A stretch of 64,000 nt of DNA, from the NCBI GenBank assembly GCA_020442065.1, contig JAGRKZ010000023.1:1-64000 (forward strand). The letters run 5' to 3'. The stretch comes from Bauldia sp. Its GTDB lineage: Bacteria; Pseudomonadota; Alphaproteobacteria; Rhizobiales; Kaistiaceae. The position numbers were made by a program, and so were the translations under genes. Shown here piece after piece: positions 54,839 to 63,371 of this stretch. The stretch's first letter is position 1, and each line of letters opens with the position of its first letter. Under the pieces are notes generated by a model. It ran no database searches. It was given only the letters and a program-made list of their open reading frames with translations, and was not told the origin of the DNA.

Positions 54839-55183
54839 TCACGCCGAATAGTCGAGAATCTGCTCCGGGAGGTGCATGCCAGCTCCGAGATCGACGCCGT
54901 GCACCGCCTTCACATGAGCCCGGAACCAGGCGTCGAACGGCTCGTTGGAAGCGGCGATGCCGGACAGCGAAGCGGCAAGGTCTTCGGACTCCAGCAGAAC
55001 GACGGCAACGTCGCCGGCGGGCGTCGGCTGAATCCATGTGGCTTCCCGGGTGATGCCGTGCCGGGCCCGGGATTCGCGGTGTTGGGAGGCGCGTTCGCCC
55101 CGCCAGCAGGCCATCATCTCGTCGCGATCGAGGTCGGTGGTCCCGGGCAAGAGGGGCAAGGTGAAGCAGAGGGTCTGGCGCAT
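54839..55183 (-). CDS. Small hypothetical protein (dimeric alpha-beta barrel-like)
   Basis: A 114-residue cytoplasmic protein. It reads QTLCFTLPLLPGTTDLDRDE, then a basic helix, ATWIQPTPAGDVAVVLLESED and FDAWFRAHVKAVHGVDL. A strand, helix, strand-strand, helix plan and the AVVLLESEDLAASLSGIAAS block suggest a ferredoxin-like (EthD or mutarotase-type) monooxygenase fold. I cannot name the family. ATG 55183 follows AAAGGA. It is divergent from the LuxR-type regulator and may be controlled by it. Confidence 0.55.
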   Translation of the reverse strand: MRQTLCFTLPLLPGTTDLDRDEMMACWRGERASQHRESRARHGITREATWIQPTPAGDVAVVLLESEDLAASLSGIAASNEPFDAWFRAHVKAVHGVDLGAGMHLPEQILDYSA

Positions 55184-55328
55184 TGTCAGTCCTTTCGGGT
55201 TCGGGTCGCGCAACGTTGTGCGACGATCCCAGCATTGTCCCTCAGCCACGCCCTGCCCATCCCTGCCGATCTGGGATTTTTCGTGCCTGCGAGTGGAGCC
55301 ACGGGACGTTTGCGCATAGAATTCGGCC

Positions 55329-56465
55329 ATGTCACACGCTGGTCTTCGGCGGCTGGTTGGCGAAGTGGAGAGGCTCGGCAGCCGCGCCTTGCCGTATGCC
55401 GAGTTGCACCGCGAGATCACCGATCGCCTGCGCAAGGTGATGCGGATCGATGCCGCGTGCTGGCACGGGCTCGACCCCGACAACGTGCTGATGACGACCG
55501 CCAATCCGGTGGAGCTGCTGGCCAACGGGTTCCTCTCCCCCGAGACCGAGCCGGTGGCGGCAAGGTCCGTCCTCGCCAGCGAATACCAGCGCGACGACGT
55601 CAACACCTTCGCCTCGCTCGCCGGGCGCCGCCTGCCCGCCGCGATCCTCAGCGAGTCGACGCGCGGGCGCCCGGAGCGATCCGCCCGCTACAACGATTTC
55701 CTCGCGCCGTTCGGACTGCCCTACGAGATGCGCACCGCGATGGTGAGCCGCGGACGGGCATGGGGATGCGTGGTCTTCCACCGGACGGGAGCCAGCGGCG
55801 ACTTCACCGCCGAGGAAGCGGCGTTGATGGGCAAGCTCTCCCGCCCGATCGCCGAGGCGCTGCGCAACACGCTACGCTTCGATGCGGCCCGGCGCGCGGG
55901 ACCGCAGGCGCCGGCACTGCTCGTGCTCGACGCGACGGACGGGGTCGAACTGGCGACGCCGGGTACGGAGGAAGTGCTCGACCTGCTGCGCCATTCCGAT
56001 CCGGCCAGGCGAACCATGCCCGCCCCGGTCATCATCGTTGCCGCCCAGACCCGCTCCGCCGGCCGGGACGGCAGACAGCCGGCACCCTTGCATGTGCCGA
56101 CCGCGGATGGATGGGTCACCCTCTACGGGTCCCTGCCCAGCGGGCCCCGGGATCGCGTCGCCATCGTGCTTCAGAGGACGCCCGAGGCGCAGGCCGCAAG
56201 GCTGCGGCTGGAGGCGTTCGCGCTCAGTCCGCGGGAGCGCGAAGTGGCCGCCCTGATCGCCCAGGGCTTCGACACCGCTGCGATCTCGGAGCGCCTGTTT
56301 GTCTCGCCATGGACCGTGCAGGACCACTGCAAGGCGATCTTCGAAAAGACCGGGACTCGCACGCGAGGTGAGCTTCGCGCCCTGGTGTTCTTTGAAGACC
56401 ACCTGCCGGCCATCGTGGTCCGGACGCCGCTCGACGCGGGGGGACACCTCGACGTGGTCGACTAG
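55329..56465 (+). CDS. LuxR-type regulator with GAF-like sensor domain (solo)
   Basis: A 378-residue transcription factor. Residues 20-180 look like a GAF sensor (LHREITDRLRKVMRIDAACW, GLPYEMRTAMVSRGRAWGCV, EAALMGKLSRPIAEALR). Residues 298-370 form the LuxR helix-turn-helix: LSPREREVAALIAQGFDTAA then LFVSPWTVQDHCKAIFEKTG. It lacks the acyl-homoserine-lactone pocket and has no luxI neighbour. The ligand is unknown. It faces the small hypothetical gene at 54839-55183, a likely target. Confidence 0.82.
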   Translation: MSHAGLRRLVGEVERLGSRALPYAELHREITDRLRKVMRIDAACWHGLDPDNVLMTTANPVELLANGFLSPETEPVAARSVLASEYQRDDVNTFASLAGRRLPAAILSESTRGRPERSARYNDFLAPFGLPYEMRTAMVSRGRAWGCVVFHRTGASGDFTAEEAALMGKLSRPIAEALRNTLRFDAARRAGPQAPALLVLDATDGVELATPGTEEVLDLLRHSDPARRTMPAPVIIVAAQTRSAGRDGRQPAPLHVPTADGWVTLYGSLPSGPRDRVAIVLQRTPEAQAARLRLEAFALSPREREVAALIAQGFDTAAISERLFVSPWTVQDHCKAIFEKTGTRTRGELRALVFFEDHLPAIVVRTPLDAGGHLDVVD

Positions 56466-56579
56466 GGTTTCGATCCGAGGAGCCTGCAGGCCGCGGGGGG
56501 AGGGGCGCGCGCCGGGAACCGATGGCGGCATGAACGCAGGGTCCGACAAACTGCGTTCGGCGAACAGAAGCGGGGAGAT

Positions 56580-57560
56580 ATGTCCATGCCTCTATCCAGG
56601 CTCGTATCCATGTTTCTCGCCACCAGCCTGACGGCTTTCACCGCCCTCTTGTCCCAAGCTGCCGCCGGCCCCCTTCACGAGGCGGTGAAGAACGGTGACA
56701 TCGCCCTCGTCGAGACATTGATCGCAGATGGGGAGGACGTGAATCAGACGGATCGGTATCTTGGTACGCCGCTCCATCAGGCCGCGATTGCGGGGAGCAG
56801 AGAGCTCACAGAGTTTCTCCTCGCCGAAGGCGCCGATGCGAATGCCGAGAATCGTATCCTCGGCACGCCGCTGCACGTCGCTGCCCGCAAGGGCCACCAA
56901 GCGGTGGCCGTTGTGCTGATTTCCAACGGCGCAAAAACAAGTCCCACGGACAGGGAGGGGACAACGCCCCTACACGCTGCGGCGGAAGCGGGGCACGTCG
57001 CGATCGTCGAGTTGCTCATCTCGAATGGCGCCGATGTCAACGCGAGGAAGCCGGGAATCGGCGATTCCCCAGGCTATGATCCTCCGGTTCAGCTCGCTGG
57101 GCTCAATGGATATTTCGACGTCGTCGACCTTCTCGAGGCATATGGCGCGGCCGGCCCTCGGGTCGAGCCAGTTGCCGCCTTGCTGACCTCGGCCGACGTG
57201 AGCAAGGGTGAGCTTGTGTTCGAACATTCTTGCGGCATCTGTCATGTCGCCGAGAAAGGCTCAGCCGTCATCAAGCGCGGACCGAATCTCTGGGGTGTCC
57301 TCGGGCGCGACAAAGCGAGCCTGGAGGATTTCGCATACTCACCGGCCTTTGCGCGCCTCGTCGGAACGTGGACGCTCGCCGAACTCAACGCCTTCATCGC
57401 CTCGCCCGTGGACTATGTGCCCGGAACATCAATGGGCATTTCGGATCCTCCGGGTTTTGTCGGCGTGCGCGACAAGCTGCAGAGGGCCAATCTCATCGCC
57501 TTCTTGCGACAAAAGAGCGGCGACCCCGTGCCCCTCCCGACGTCGGTTCCGGGCAAGTAG
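56580..57560 (+). CDS. Ankyrin repeat-cytochrome c fusion protein
   Basis: A 326-residue exported protein. A signal peptide covers residues 1-29. Residues 30-190 hold about five ankyrin repeats (GPLHEAVKNGDIALVETLIADG, cut here to LHEAVKNGDIALVETLI; TPLHQAAIAG; TPLHVAARKG; TPLHAAAEAGH). Residues 205-315 form a class I cytochrome c domain with the haem motif CGICH (Cys218, Cys221, His222), GPNLWGVLGR after it and the axial Met285 in GTSMG. The two modules put an electron carrier on a protein-binding scaffold in the periplasm. GGGGAG precedes the ATG. No partner oxidase or dehydrogenase lies nearby. Confidence 0.85.
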   Translation: MSMPLSRLVSMFLATSLTAFTALLSQAAAGPLHEAVKNGDIALVETLIADGEDVNQTDRYLGTPLHQAAIAGSRELTEFLLAEGADANAENRILGTPLHVAARKGHQAVAVVLISNGAKTSPTDREGTTPLHAAAEAGHVAIVELLISNGADVNARKPGIGDSPGYDPPVQLAGLNGYFDVVDLLEAYGAAGPRVEPVAALLTSADVSKGELVFEHSCGICHVAEKGSAVIKRGPNLWGVLGRDKASLEDFAYSPAFARLVGTWTLAELNAFIASPVDYVPGTSMGISDPPGFVGVRDKLQRANLIAFLRQKSGDPVPLPTSVPGK

Positions 57561-57981
57561 CTGAGCGGCTCGACGAGGCCGCATTTTCGACCGCTCGGTC
57601 CAAAAGCAAAGCCCTCGATGTGAGGGCTATGTCAGCTCGAGGGCGTACCCCTTCTCGTCCGCAACGGCATCGAGACGCCGCCGATGCTTGATCGTGGCCG
57701 TCCACTCCGCGGTGCAGCCCTTGGCGAGGGCGAGCATCTTGATGGTGAGAACGCGGACGAACTCCGTCGTGGCAATGCGAACTCAGTCTTACGGGACGAC
57801 CGGATGGTGGCCGAACCAGAGGCTTGGAGCGATCGGATAGCAGACCGTGAGTATGAGCTATTCAAGCATTTGCTGGGAATTTTGGCGCACCGGTGGAGAT
57901 GAAACTGGGCACCACTATGTCATTGCGGGGCCTTGGTAATTTCGTCCCGCGTTCTCGTCGCTTATCGAACGGCCGGTCCGG
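57561..57981. other. Left border region of the mobilizable element
   Basis: A 420-bp stretch without a clear gene. Base composition drops slightly below that of the chromosome. On the minus strand a short frame ending at about 57629 reads MLALAKGCTAEWTATIKHRR and continues RLDAVADEKGYALELT, which looks like the tail of a real protein but has no upstream part, so it is probably a remnant. No integrase, tRNA or direct repeat could be recognised. Confidence 0.4.
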
Positions 57982-58611
57982 TCAGACAACCGACTCTGCT
58001 GTCGCGGCGGTCTGCATATCCATTCCTTTGGCCAGATTGCAAGGGATGCACGCGACCTGACCGTTCTCAACGGTTGTCTTACCGCCGTGTATGTGCGGAA
58101 CACGATGATCGGCGTGCCAATGCCCCCACGTCACGCGGTCACCGTTGCAGACAAGGCGCAGTTGGCAGATTCCCTCGTCGCGGCGGAAGATCGCCAGCCG
58201 CTGTTCATGGGAGAATGCCCTTTCAGGGTCTTTCTGCTCGATCTCGGGATACGCCTCGAAGAAGCGCCGCTCGTACACGTCGAGCCGTGCGCGAATGCTC
58301 TCTTCGGCGTCTGTGGACTGGCTGATCAGGCGACGATACTCGACAAGGGAGACATCCCGCTCCTCCTCGGGAAGCTCCTCATTCGCCCCGCGCTCCTGCT
58401 CGAAGGCGAGAAACCATGTCGCAAGAGGTTTCTCCAGATCATGCGATACGTACCGGTCGAGGAGCACCGAGGCGAGGCAGTAGAGATTTATGACGTTATA
58501 GCGTTCGAGCTCGGGCGTCTTCTCCGGAAACGCGCGACAAAGAAAATCGAGGACTCGTCTGATCTTCTTGGCGACCGAGCCAGTCGGATCGAAGGCGGCC
58601 TGATCGCGGTT
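57982..58611 (-). CDS. HNH nuclease part of a frameshifted DUF262-HNH protein
   Basis: The C-terminal half of a restriction-type protein. The frame is open from the codon at 58611 (NRDQAAFDPTGSVAKKIRRV) to the stop at 57982, about 209 residues, and ends in an HNH domain: WGHWHADHRVPHIHGGKT, ENGQVACIPCNLAKG, with His-His and Asn residues in place and a Cys for zinc. It continues exactly where the DUF262 gene stops, one base out of frame. As it stands no good start codon exists; a GTG at 58467 would give 161 residues. Probably a broken gene, or made by +1 frameshifting. Confidence 0.7.
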   Translation of the reverse strand, partial: NRDQAAFDPTGSVAKKIRRVLDFLCRAFPEKTPELERYNVINLYCLASVLLDRYVSHDLEKPLATWFLAFEQERGANEELPEEERDVSLVEYRRLISQSTDAEESIRARLDVYERRFFEAYPEIEQKDPERAFSHEQRLAIFRRDEGICQLRLVCNGDRVTWGHWHADHRVPHIHGGKTTVENGQVACIPCNLAKGMDMQTAATAESVV

Positions 58612-59260
58612 ACATGCGGTTTAGATCGGCGTCCTTCACGTTGGTCGGACCGGCAGCGATTTCGATCAGCGCTACCTGAGCTGCGATATGGTCGAAAGTG
58701 AAGCGTTGATTCGTGAACCTGCAATTCTCGAAGAAGGGATGCTCGGCAATGGCCTTCACGAAGTTGCGCATCGCCCCGGTCATAGCGTTACGCTTCTCCT
58801 GCGCTTTCAAGGTCGTGCCGTTCTGCAGCCTGAGAAACATGTCCCTCACCTCGTCCTCATCGTCGTTCACCACAGCATCGGTGATGACGACAACGTCGAG
58901 TTGATAGGTATCGAAGGCCATCATGAGCTCAGGTGACAGTTCGGCGAAGCGCAGGCCGGCAACCTTATGGCCGTCGATGGGATCAATGTCCTTTGCCAGC
59001 GGGAACTCGCCCTTGCGAAATTCCCAAATTGTTCTGAGCCGTTGCTGTCCATCGATCACCTCATAGAGGACACCATCCGAGCGTCTAACATTTCGCCAGT
59101 AGAATTTCGGAATGTCGTAGCCGCGAAGAATGGTGTCCATCAGCAATTGCTTTTGTTTCTGAGTCCATGCTGGCGGCCGTTGGTAATCCGGCGTCGGATC
59201 GATTTTGGGCTCCATGGTGCACACCGTGGGCAACGCCCAAGTCATCTTCTTCATCTGCAT
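58610..59260 (-). CDS. DUF262 (ParB-like/GmrSD-type) N-terminal part of a frameshifted gene
   Basis: A 216-residue protein with the DUF262 nucleotide-handling domain: DPTPDYQRPPAWTQKQKQLL, LRGYDIPKFYW and the signature YEVIDGQQRLRTIWEF (Asp70, Gly71, Gln72, Gln73, Arg74). In GmrSD and related proteins this domain is an NTPase joined to an HNH nuclease and restricts modified phage DNA. Here the frame ends at TAA (58610-58612) just before an HNH domain that continues in the +1 frame. The complete protein would be about 425 residues, a normal length for the family. It is a possible defence gene on the mobile element. Confidence 0.8.
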   Translation of the reverse strand: MQMKKMTWALPTVCTMEPKIDPTPDYQRPPAWTQKQKQLLMDTILRGYDIPKFYWRNVRRSDGVLYEVIDGQQRLRTIWEFRKGEFPLAKDIDPIDGHKVAGLRFAELSPELMMAFDTYQLDVVVITDAVVNDDEDEVRDMFLRLQNGTTLKAQEKRNAMTGAMRNFVKAIAEHPFFENCRFTNQRFTFDHIAAQVALIEIAAGPTNVKDADLNRM

Positions 59261-59294
59261 GGTCTATCCCCCGCGGGCGGCCGACGATCGGACG

Positions 59295-59504
59295 ATGCAA
59301 AACTTCACATGCTGCAGCGATTGGCCACAACACAAAAAGGAATGTCCAGTCGGTAACCAAGACCGGAAGGCTGCAGCGTGTGCGAATGAATTGGCGCGCC
59401 TTGATGGTGAAACTTCGAACGAATTATTCGAGGTCCTGGCCGACTGGAACACCCAACTTGAGCACCTGAGATCGCATGATTCTCCGGTGCCGCCATGTCC
59501 CTAA
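59295..59504 (+). CDS. Truncated MYND-type zinc-finger protein
   Basis: A 69-residue frame. It starts MQNFTCCSDWPQHKKECPVG, which matches the second half of a MYND finger (C-S-x-DW-x-x-H-x-x-x-C). The first half, with the four other zinc ligands, is missing, so it looks like the 3' end of a gene whose 5' part was lost. After it comes a helical acidic tail ANELARLDGETSNELFEVLA. The stop overlaps the mobC start. MYND fingers are rare in bacteria. Whether this is still translated is uncertain; no strong ribosome site is seen. Confidence 0.5.
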   Translation: MQNFTCCSDWPQHKKECPVGNQDRKAAACANELARLDGETSNELFEVLADWNTQLEHLRSHDSPVPPCP

Positions 59505-59935
59505 GCGGTACTTTCAATCAAACCACAGAGATTGCGGCTCCCCCGCTCACTCAGGCCAGAAAGCCTCGGAAACGGCCTTCACCTTTCAGCATCCGGCTGA
59601 CCGAAGACGAGCGCACCCGCCTGGTTGTTGAGGCCGCTGGCGCGCCGCTCGGTGCCTACATCAAGGCGAAGGTGCTTGGAGCGCCGCCGCTGCGCATGCG
59701 CCGGACAGGTCTCGCCGTAGAGGACCGGAGTGCGCTGGCGCAGGCTTTGGCCCTGCTGGGCCGCTCGCGCCTGTCCAGCAATCTGAACCAGCTCGCACAT
59801 GCCGTAAATATCGGAGTGTTGCCGGTCACTCCCGATACCGAAGCGGAACTCTTGGACGCGCTTCGGGATGTTCGTGAACTGCGCCGTCTTTTCATGTCAG
59901 CGCTCGGCATCAAGATGGAGGACGGCGCACCATGA
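59495..59935 (+). CDS. mobC: MobC-like relaxosome accessory protein
   Basis: A 146-residue DNA-binding protein of plasmid mobilization. It has a basic N-terminal part with SIRLTEDERTRLVVEAAGAP and AYIKAKVLG, then the MobC core LLGRSRLSSNLNQLAHAVNI and a C-terminal helix. MobC helps the relaxase open the origin of transfer. Its stop overlaps the relaxase start by ATGA. The origin of transfer is probably close upstream, but I could not identify it. Confidence 0.88.
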   Translation: MSLSGTFNQTTEIAAPPLTQARKPRKRPSPFSIRLTEDERTRLVVEAAGAPLGAYIKAKVLGAPPLRMRRTGLAVEDRSALAQALALLGRSRLSSNLNQLAHAVNIGVLPVTPDTEAELLDALRDVRELRRLFMSALGIKMEDGAP

Positions 59936-61203
59936 TCCTCAAGGCGTCTCAGCGCGGCAGCGGTCAGGACCTGGCTGCCCACCTCATGCGCGTCGATGAC
60001 AATGAGCATGTGCTGCTGCACGAGTTGCGCGGCTTCGCCTCGGACAATCTGAAAGGAGCGTTCAAGGAAGCCGAAGCCGTCAGCCGCGGGACGGCATGCC
60101 GTCAGTATCTTTTTTCGCTCTCGCTCAATCCGCCCGAACAGGAGCGAGTGCCCGTCGAGATATTCGAGGCGACGGTTGACCGCATTGAGAAGCGGCTTGG
60201 TTTGCAAGGCCAGCCGCGCGCGCTCGTGTTCCATGAAAAGGAAGGCCGCAGACACGCGCACTGCGTCTGGAGCCGCATCGATGCGGACACCATGACCGCG
60301 AAGCAGATGTCGTTCTTCAAGACCAAACTCAATGCGCTCTCGCGCGAGCTCTATCTCGAACATGGCTGGAAGATGCCGCGGGGTCTGGAGAACTCTGCCG
60401 AGCGCAATCCGACAAACTTCACGCTCGCCGAATGGCAACAGGCGAAGCGCCAGCAGATCGATCCGCGCTGGCTGAAATCCACGTTGCAGGATTGCTGGAA
60501 AATATCCGACGACAGGAAATCCTTTGCGCGCGCCCTCGAAGATCGCGGCTTCTTTCTCGCCAAAGGCGACAAGCGCGGCCATGTCGTCCTCGATCACCAG
60601 GGAGAAGTCTATTCCCTTCCCCGAATGCTCGGCCTCAAGACGAAAGAGGTCCGCGCACGGCTTGGTGCTGGCGACGATCTGCCAAGCGTAGCCGATGCAC
60701 AAAAGACCATCGGCGCGCGCATGACTCCCGCGATCCGCCGCCACGTCGCGGAATCGCGCGAGCGCTTCAAGCGGCAATCGGAACATCTAGGCAAGCGCAA
60801 GTCTGAGATGACGGATCGTCATCGCGCGGCGCGTGACGATCTCCGTCAACGGCAGAAAGACGAATGGGACCGGGAGAATGTTGCCCGGTCGCAGCGCCTG
60901 CCGAAAGGCTTGCGCGGTCTATGGCATCGTCTAACCGGCGAGTACCGCAAGGTCAGGGCGCTGAACGAAGCCGAAGCGCGAGAAACACGCGGGCGGCACA
61001 TCAACGAGCGACAGGACCTGTTCGACGCGCAACGCGGCGAGCGGTCCGCCCTGCAATCCGAAATCAAGCAAGCGCGCCAGACCCAGGCGCAGCAGCTCAG
61101 CGAACTGCGCCAGGAGATCGGGCGCTTCCTCAGATTCAGCAAATCGCGCACCTCGCAGGATCGGGGCCGCGACATCTCGTCAGGCCTCAAGCTCGGGCGC
61201 TGA
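59932..61203 (+). CDS. Relaxase/mobilization nuclease (MobA/VirD2-like)
   Basis: A 423-residue relaxase that nicks one strand at the origin of transfer and pilots it to the recipient. The three-histidine metal motif is LVFHEKEGRRHAHCVWSRID (His101, His108, His110). A Tyr at 59 in RQYLFSLSL is a candidate, but the catalytic tyrosine is not certain. Residues 260-400 are basic and coiled-coil-like. It is coupled to mobC by ATGA and precedes two small genes and a TraG-like protein. Confidence 0.88.
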   Translation: MILKASQRGSGQDLAAHLMRVDDNEHVLLHELRGFASDNLKGAFKEAEAVSRGTACRQYLFSLSLNPPEQERVPVEIFEATVDRIEKRLGLQGQPRALVFHEKEGRRHAHCVWSRIDADTMTAKQMSFFKTKLNALSRELYLEHGWKMPRGLENSAERNPTNFTLAEWQQAKRQQIDPRWLKSTLQDCWKISDDRKSFARALEDRGFFLAKGDKRGHVVLDHQGEVYSLPRMLGLKTKEVRARLGAGDDLPSVADAQKTIGARMTPAIRRHVAESRERFKRQSEHLGKRKSEMTDRHRAARDDLRQRQKDEWDRENVARSQRLPKGLRGLWHRLTGEYRKVRALNEAEARETRGRHINERQDLFDAQRGERSALQSEIKQARQTQAQQLSELRQEIGRFLRFSKSRTSQDRGRDISSGLKLGR

Positions 61204-61228
61204 TCCGAAACCACGAAAGGAGGAAGCC

Positions 61229-61714
61229 ATGAACTCTAAAGACAACGGGACTGATCCCGTAGTTGCCACGTTCGCCGCCGGAGCGCTGCTGGCCGCAATC
61301 CTGGTGTTTACGTTGAGCGCATTCGTGGCGCTTATCGGAACTATCCTCGCGCTTGTCGCCTGGGACGAGCCACTCAAGATGGGGCGTATTTCCATCCAGC
61401 CCGAACAGGCGCGGGCATTTGTGACGCGCGGGATCGTCGGCGCGCTTCTCGTTCCGGCGTTCGCGGTGTTCGCGGCGGTCCTGCTCAAGTTCAAGATCGA
61501 TCCCGACGCGTGGCTGTTCTTGTTCCTCGGCGGATACACGGCTGGCTCTTTCGGTGTGGAGTTTGTCCTGATCGACAAATACTTCCAAAAAGATGGGACC
61601 GCTGAGTTCGAAGGTAACGCCCAGTTGCCGCCACCTTTCGAAACCGCAGTCAATGGCGAGGCGAAGCCCTTCTCGTTTGCCAGTTGGGACGACGAGGAGG
61701 AGCGACGCAAATGA
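61229..61714 (+). CDS. Membrane protein of mobilization module, unknown
   Basis: A 161-residue protein with three hydrophobic helices (about residues 12-46, 68-88 and 93-113) and an acidic cytoplasmic tail ending WDDEEERRK. I do not recognise it. AAAGGAGG precedes the ATG. It lies between the relaxase and the TraG-like gene, and its stop overlaps the next start by ATGA. VirD4-type proteins usually carry their own membrane helices; the TraG-like protein here has none, so this gene could supply the anchor. That is an inference. Confidence 0.7.
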   Translation: MNSKDNGTDPVVATFAAGALLAAILVFTLSAFVALIGTILALVAWDEPLKMGRISIQPEQARAFVTRGIVGALLVPAFAVFAAVLLKFKIDPDAWLFLFLGGYTAGSFGVEFVLIDKYFQKDGTAEFEGNAQLPPPFETAVNGEAKPFSFASWDDEEERRK

Positions 61715-61941
61715 GCAGGAATCTACTCGCGGAGTGGTACCAGTTCTTCTGGACGCTCGAATCCCACTATCAGCAGCGGCTTGCCTGGGAGGATGCACAG
61801 GAGGCCCGGATAGCGAGAGCGCGGGCGGAGGCTCAGGCCGCCGCACAGCTTGAAGCGATGCTTCAAGCCAATCCAAGCGGGCAGCTTGGCCACAGCAGAC
61901 TCGATGATGAGGATGCGCTCAAGGACGCGGGATTGCTATGA
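61711..61941 (+). CDS. Small hypothetical protein of mobilization module
   Basis: A 76-residue protein rich in Ala, Gln and Glu, with a probable coiled coil (EARIARARAEAQAAAQLEAM). It has no known domain. Both ends overlap neighbours by ATGA, so translation is coupled and the gene is likely real. GACGAGGAGG lies upstream. Confidence 0.7.
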   Translation: MSRNLLAEWYQFFWTLESHYQQRLAWEDAQEARIARARAEAQAAAQLEAMLQANPSGQLGHSRLDDEDALKDAGLL

Positions 61942-63371
61942 ACGAACTCGCTGTTCCCTACTTGCGAATCCGGCGCGGGATCGAACTCGGCTTCTTTGGT
62001 GGCAAGCCGATTGTCTATGACGGAACGGAGCCGGTTGCGATTGATGCGCAGGCAGGCAAGGGAAAGCTCACGCGCTTTCTTGGCGTCAATCTTGTTTCAC
62101 CGCGCACGGCGCATCTCACCAAGATCATCACTGATCCGAAAGATGCGGAACTCGCCTGGGTAAGCTGGAAGACGCTTGAGCGGCAGGGCTACCGCGTCCG
62201 CTTCATCAATCCGGGCCAGCTCTACGGCTACCCTTCCGAGACCTTCAATATGAACACGCGCCTGCTGGAAGTGGCGAGGCAACCCGCACTGCGCGCAATC
62301 GTCGGCGACATTGCCTATGACTGCGCAAGCTATCTCTTGCCGATTGATCCGAACCCGGCGCATCGCTGGATCGGCCAGGGCGTTCGCTCGGCCTGCGCGC
62401 TCTACTATAAGAGGGCCGCGCTCTATCCCTCCGATGACTGGCCCTGCACTCCTGGCGGGCTCTGGGATTTCTACGGTCGCGGCGCGGATGAAATCGCCGA
62501 CGATCTTCTCGTCTGGGCAAGCGACAGCCGAATGCAGGAAGATTCCGGCATGTGCAGGCAGATCGCCAGCCTCACGCAATCCCGCGATCAGTGGAACGCC
62601 TACTCGTCACTCATCATTGAGCGGTTGCAGGGCTTCCAGTCGGGATCGGCAGGCCGCGCGGCAACGGAAGCCAACTCGTTCGATCCGGCGGAGATGAAGA
62701 ACGAACGTACCGCTCTCTTCATCATCGGCTCTGCGCGAAGCGAGACCAGCCGAACCTTCGTCGGCGCAATGACGGCGGCGATCATTGAACGCTTCGCCGA
62801 TGCGCACGGTGCTCTGCGCGCGCTCGTCGTCGGCGAAGAATGGGGCCAGCTCTACGTTTCAAACTTCACGGAGGTTCTGACGCTCTATCGCCAGGGCGGT
62901 ATCAACTTCCTCGGCGTGTTCCAGAACGCGGCTGCGCAGATCGAAGCCAAGTACGGCAAAGAGACCGCTCGCATCTGGAAGAAGGCCGTCGCGCATACGC
63001 TCTATCGCGGCCTCCCCGACAACGAAACGCTTCGCGAAATCGAGCATCGCTCGGGCAAAACTTCCGTGATGGTGCGCGGCTTCAACGTCAACAACAATCA
63101 GGTCAACGGCTCTGGCGACAATCTCTCCGAGCAGTCCCGCCCCCTTCTCCAGGTCGAGGACATTCGCGCTGCCACCGGCGGCGAAACTGGCCTGCTGGAA
63201 GCTCGCGATCTCGGCTACTTCACAGTGGCCATGCCGAACTTCTGGGAGCGGCCGGAACTGAGCGACTATCTCCGCGACGTGAGGGAGAAGCCGGATAGAT
63301 ATGCGTGGCTCGCCAATCTCCCACTTGCCTTACCTTCATTGGCCAGCCGGTTGCCCGTGCAACCGGACTAG
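61938..63371 (+). CDS. TraG/VirD4-like coupling protein, soluble and short
   Basis: A 477-residue protein related to type IV coupling proteins, which link the relaxosome to the secretion channel. The Walker A region is IDAQAGKGKLTRF (Gly40-Lys43), followed by ITDPKDAELAWVSW. The Walker B site reads RALVVGEEWGQL (294-305), with Gly where Asp is expected. The later NFLGVFQNAAAQIEAKYG is the usual TraG sensor region. There is no N-terminal membrane domain, and at 477 residues it is shorter than VirD4. Its ATPase activity may be low. Confidence 0.8.
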   Translation: MNELAVPYLRIRRGIELGFFGGKPIVYDGTEPVAIDAQAGKGKLTRFLGVNLVSPRTAHLTKIITDPKDAELAWVSWKTLERQGYRVRFINPGQLYGYPSETFNMNTRLLEVARQPALRAIVGDIAYDCASYLLPIDPNPAHRWIGQGVRSACALYYKRAALYPSDDWPCTPGGLWDFYGRGADEIADDLLVWASDSRMQEDSGMCRQIASLTQSRDQWNAYSSLIIERLQGFQSGSAGRAATEANSFDPAEMKNERTALFIIGSARSETSRTFVGAMTAAIIERFADAHGALRALVVGEEWGQLYVSNFTEVLTLYRQGGINFLGVFQNAAAQIEAKYGKETARIWKKAVAHTLYRGLPDNETLREIEHRSGKTSVMVRGFNVNNNQVNGSGDNLSEQSRPLLQVEDIRAATGGETGLLEARDLGYFTVAMPNFWERPELSDYLRDVREKPDRYAWLANLPLALPSLASRLPVQPD

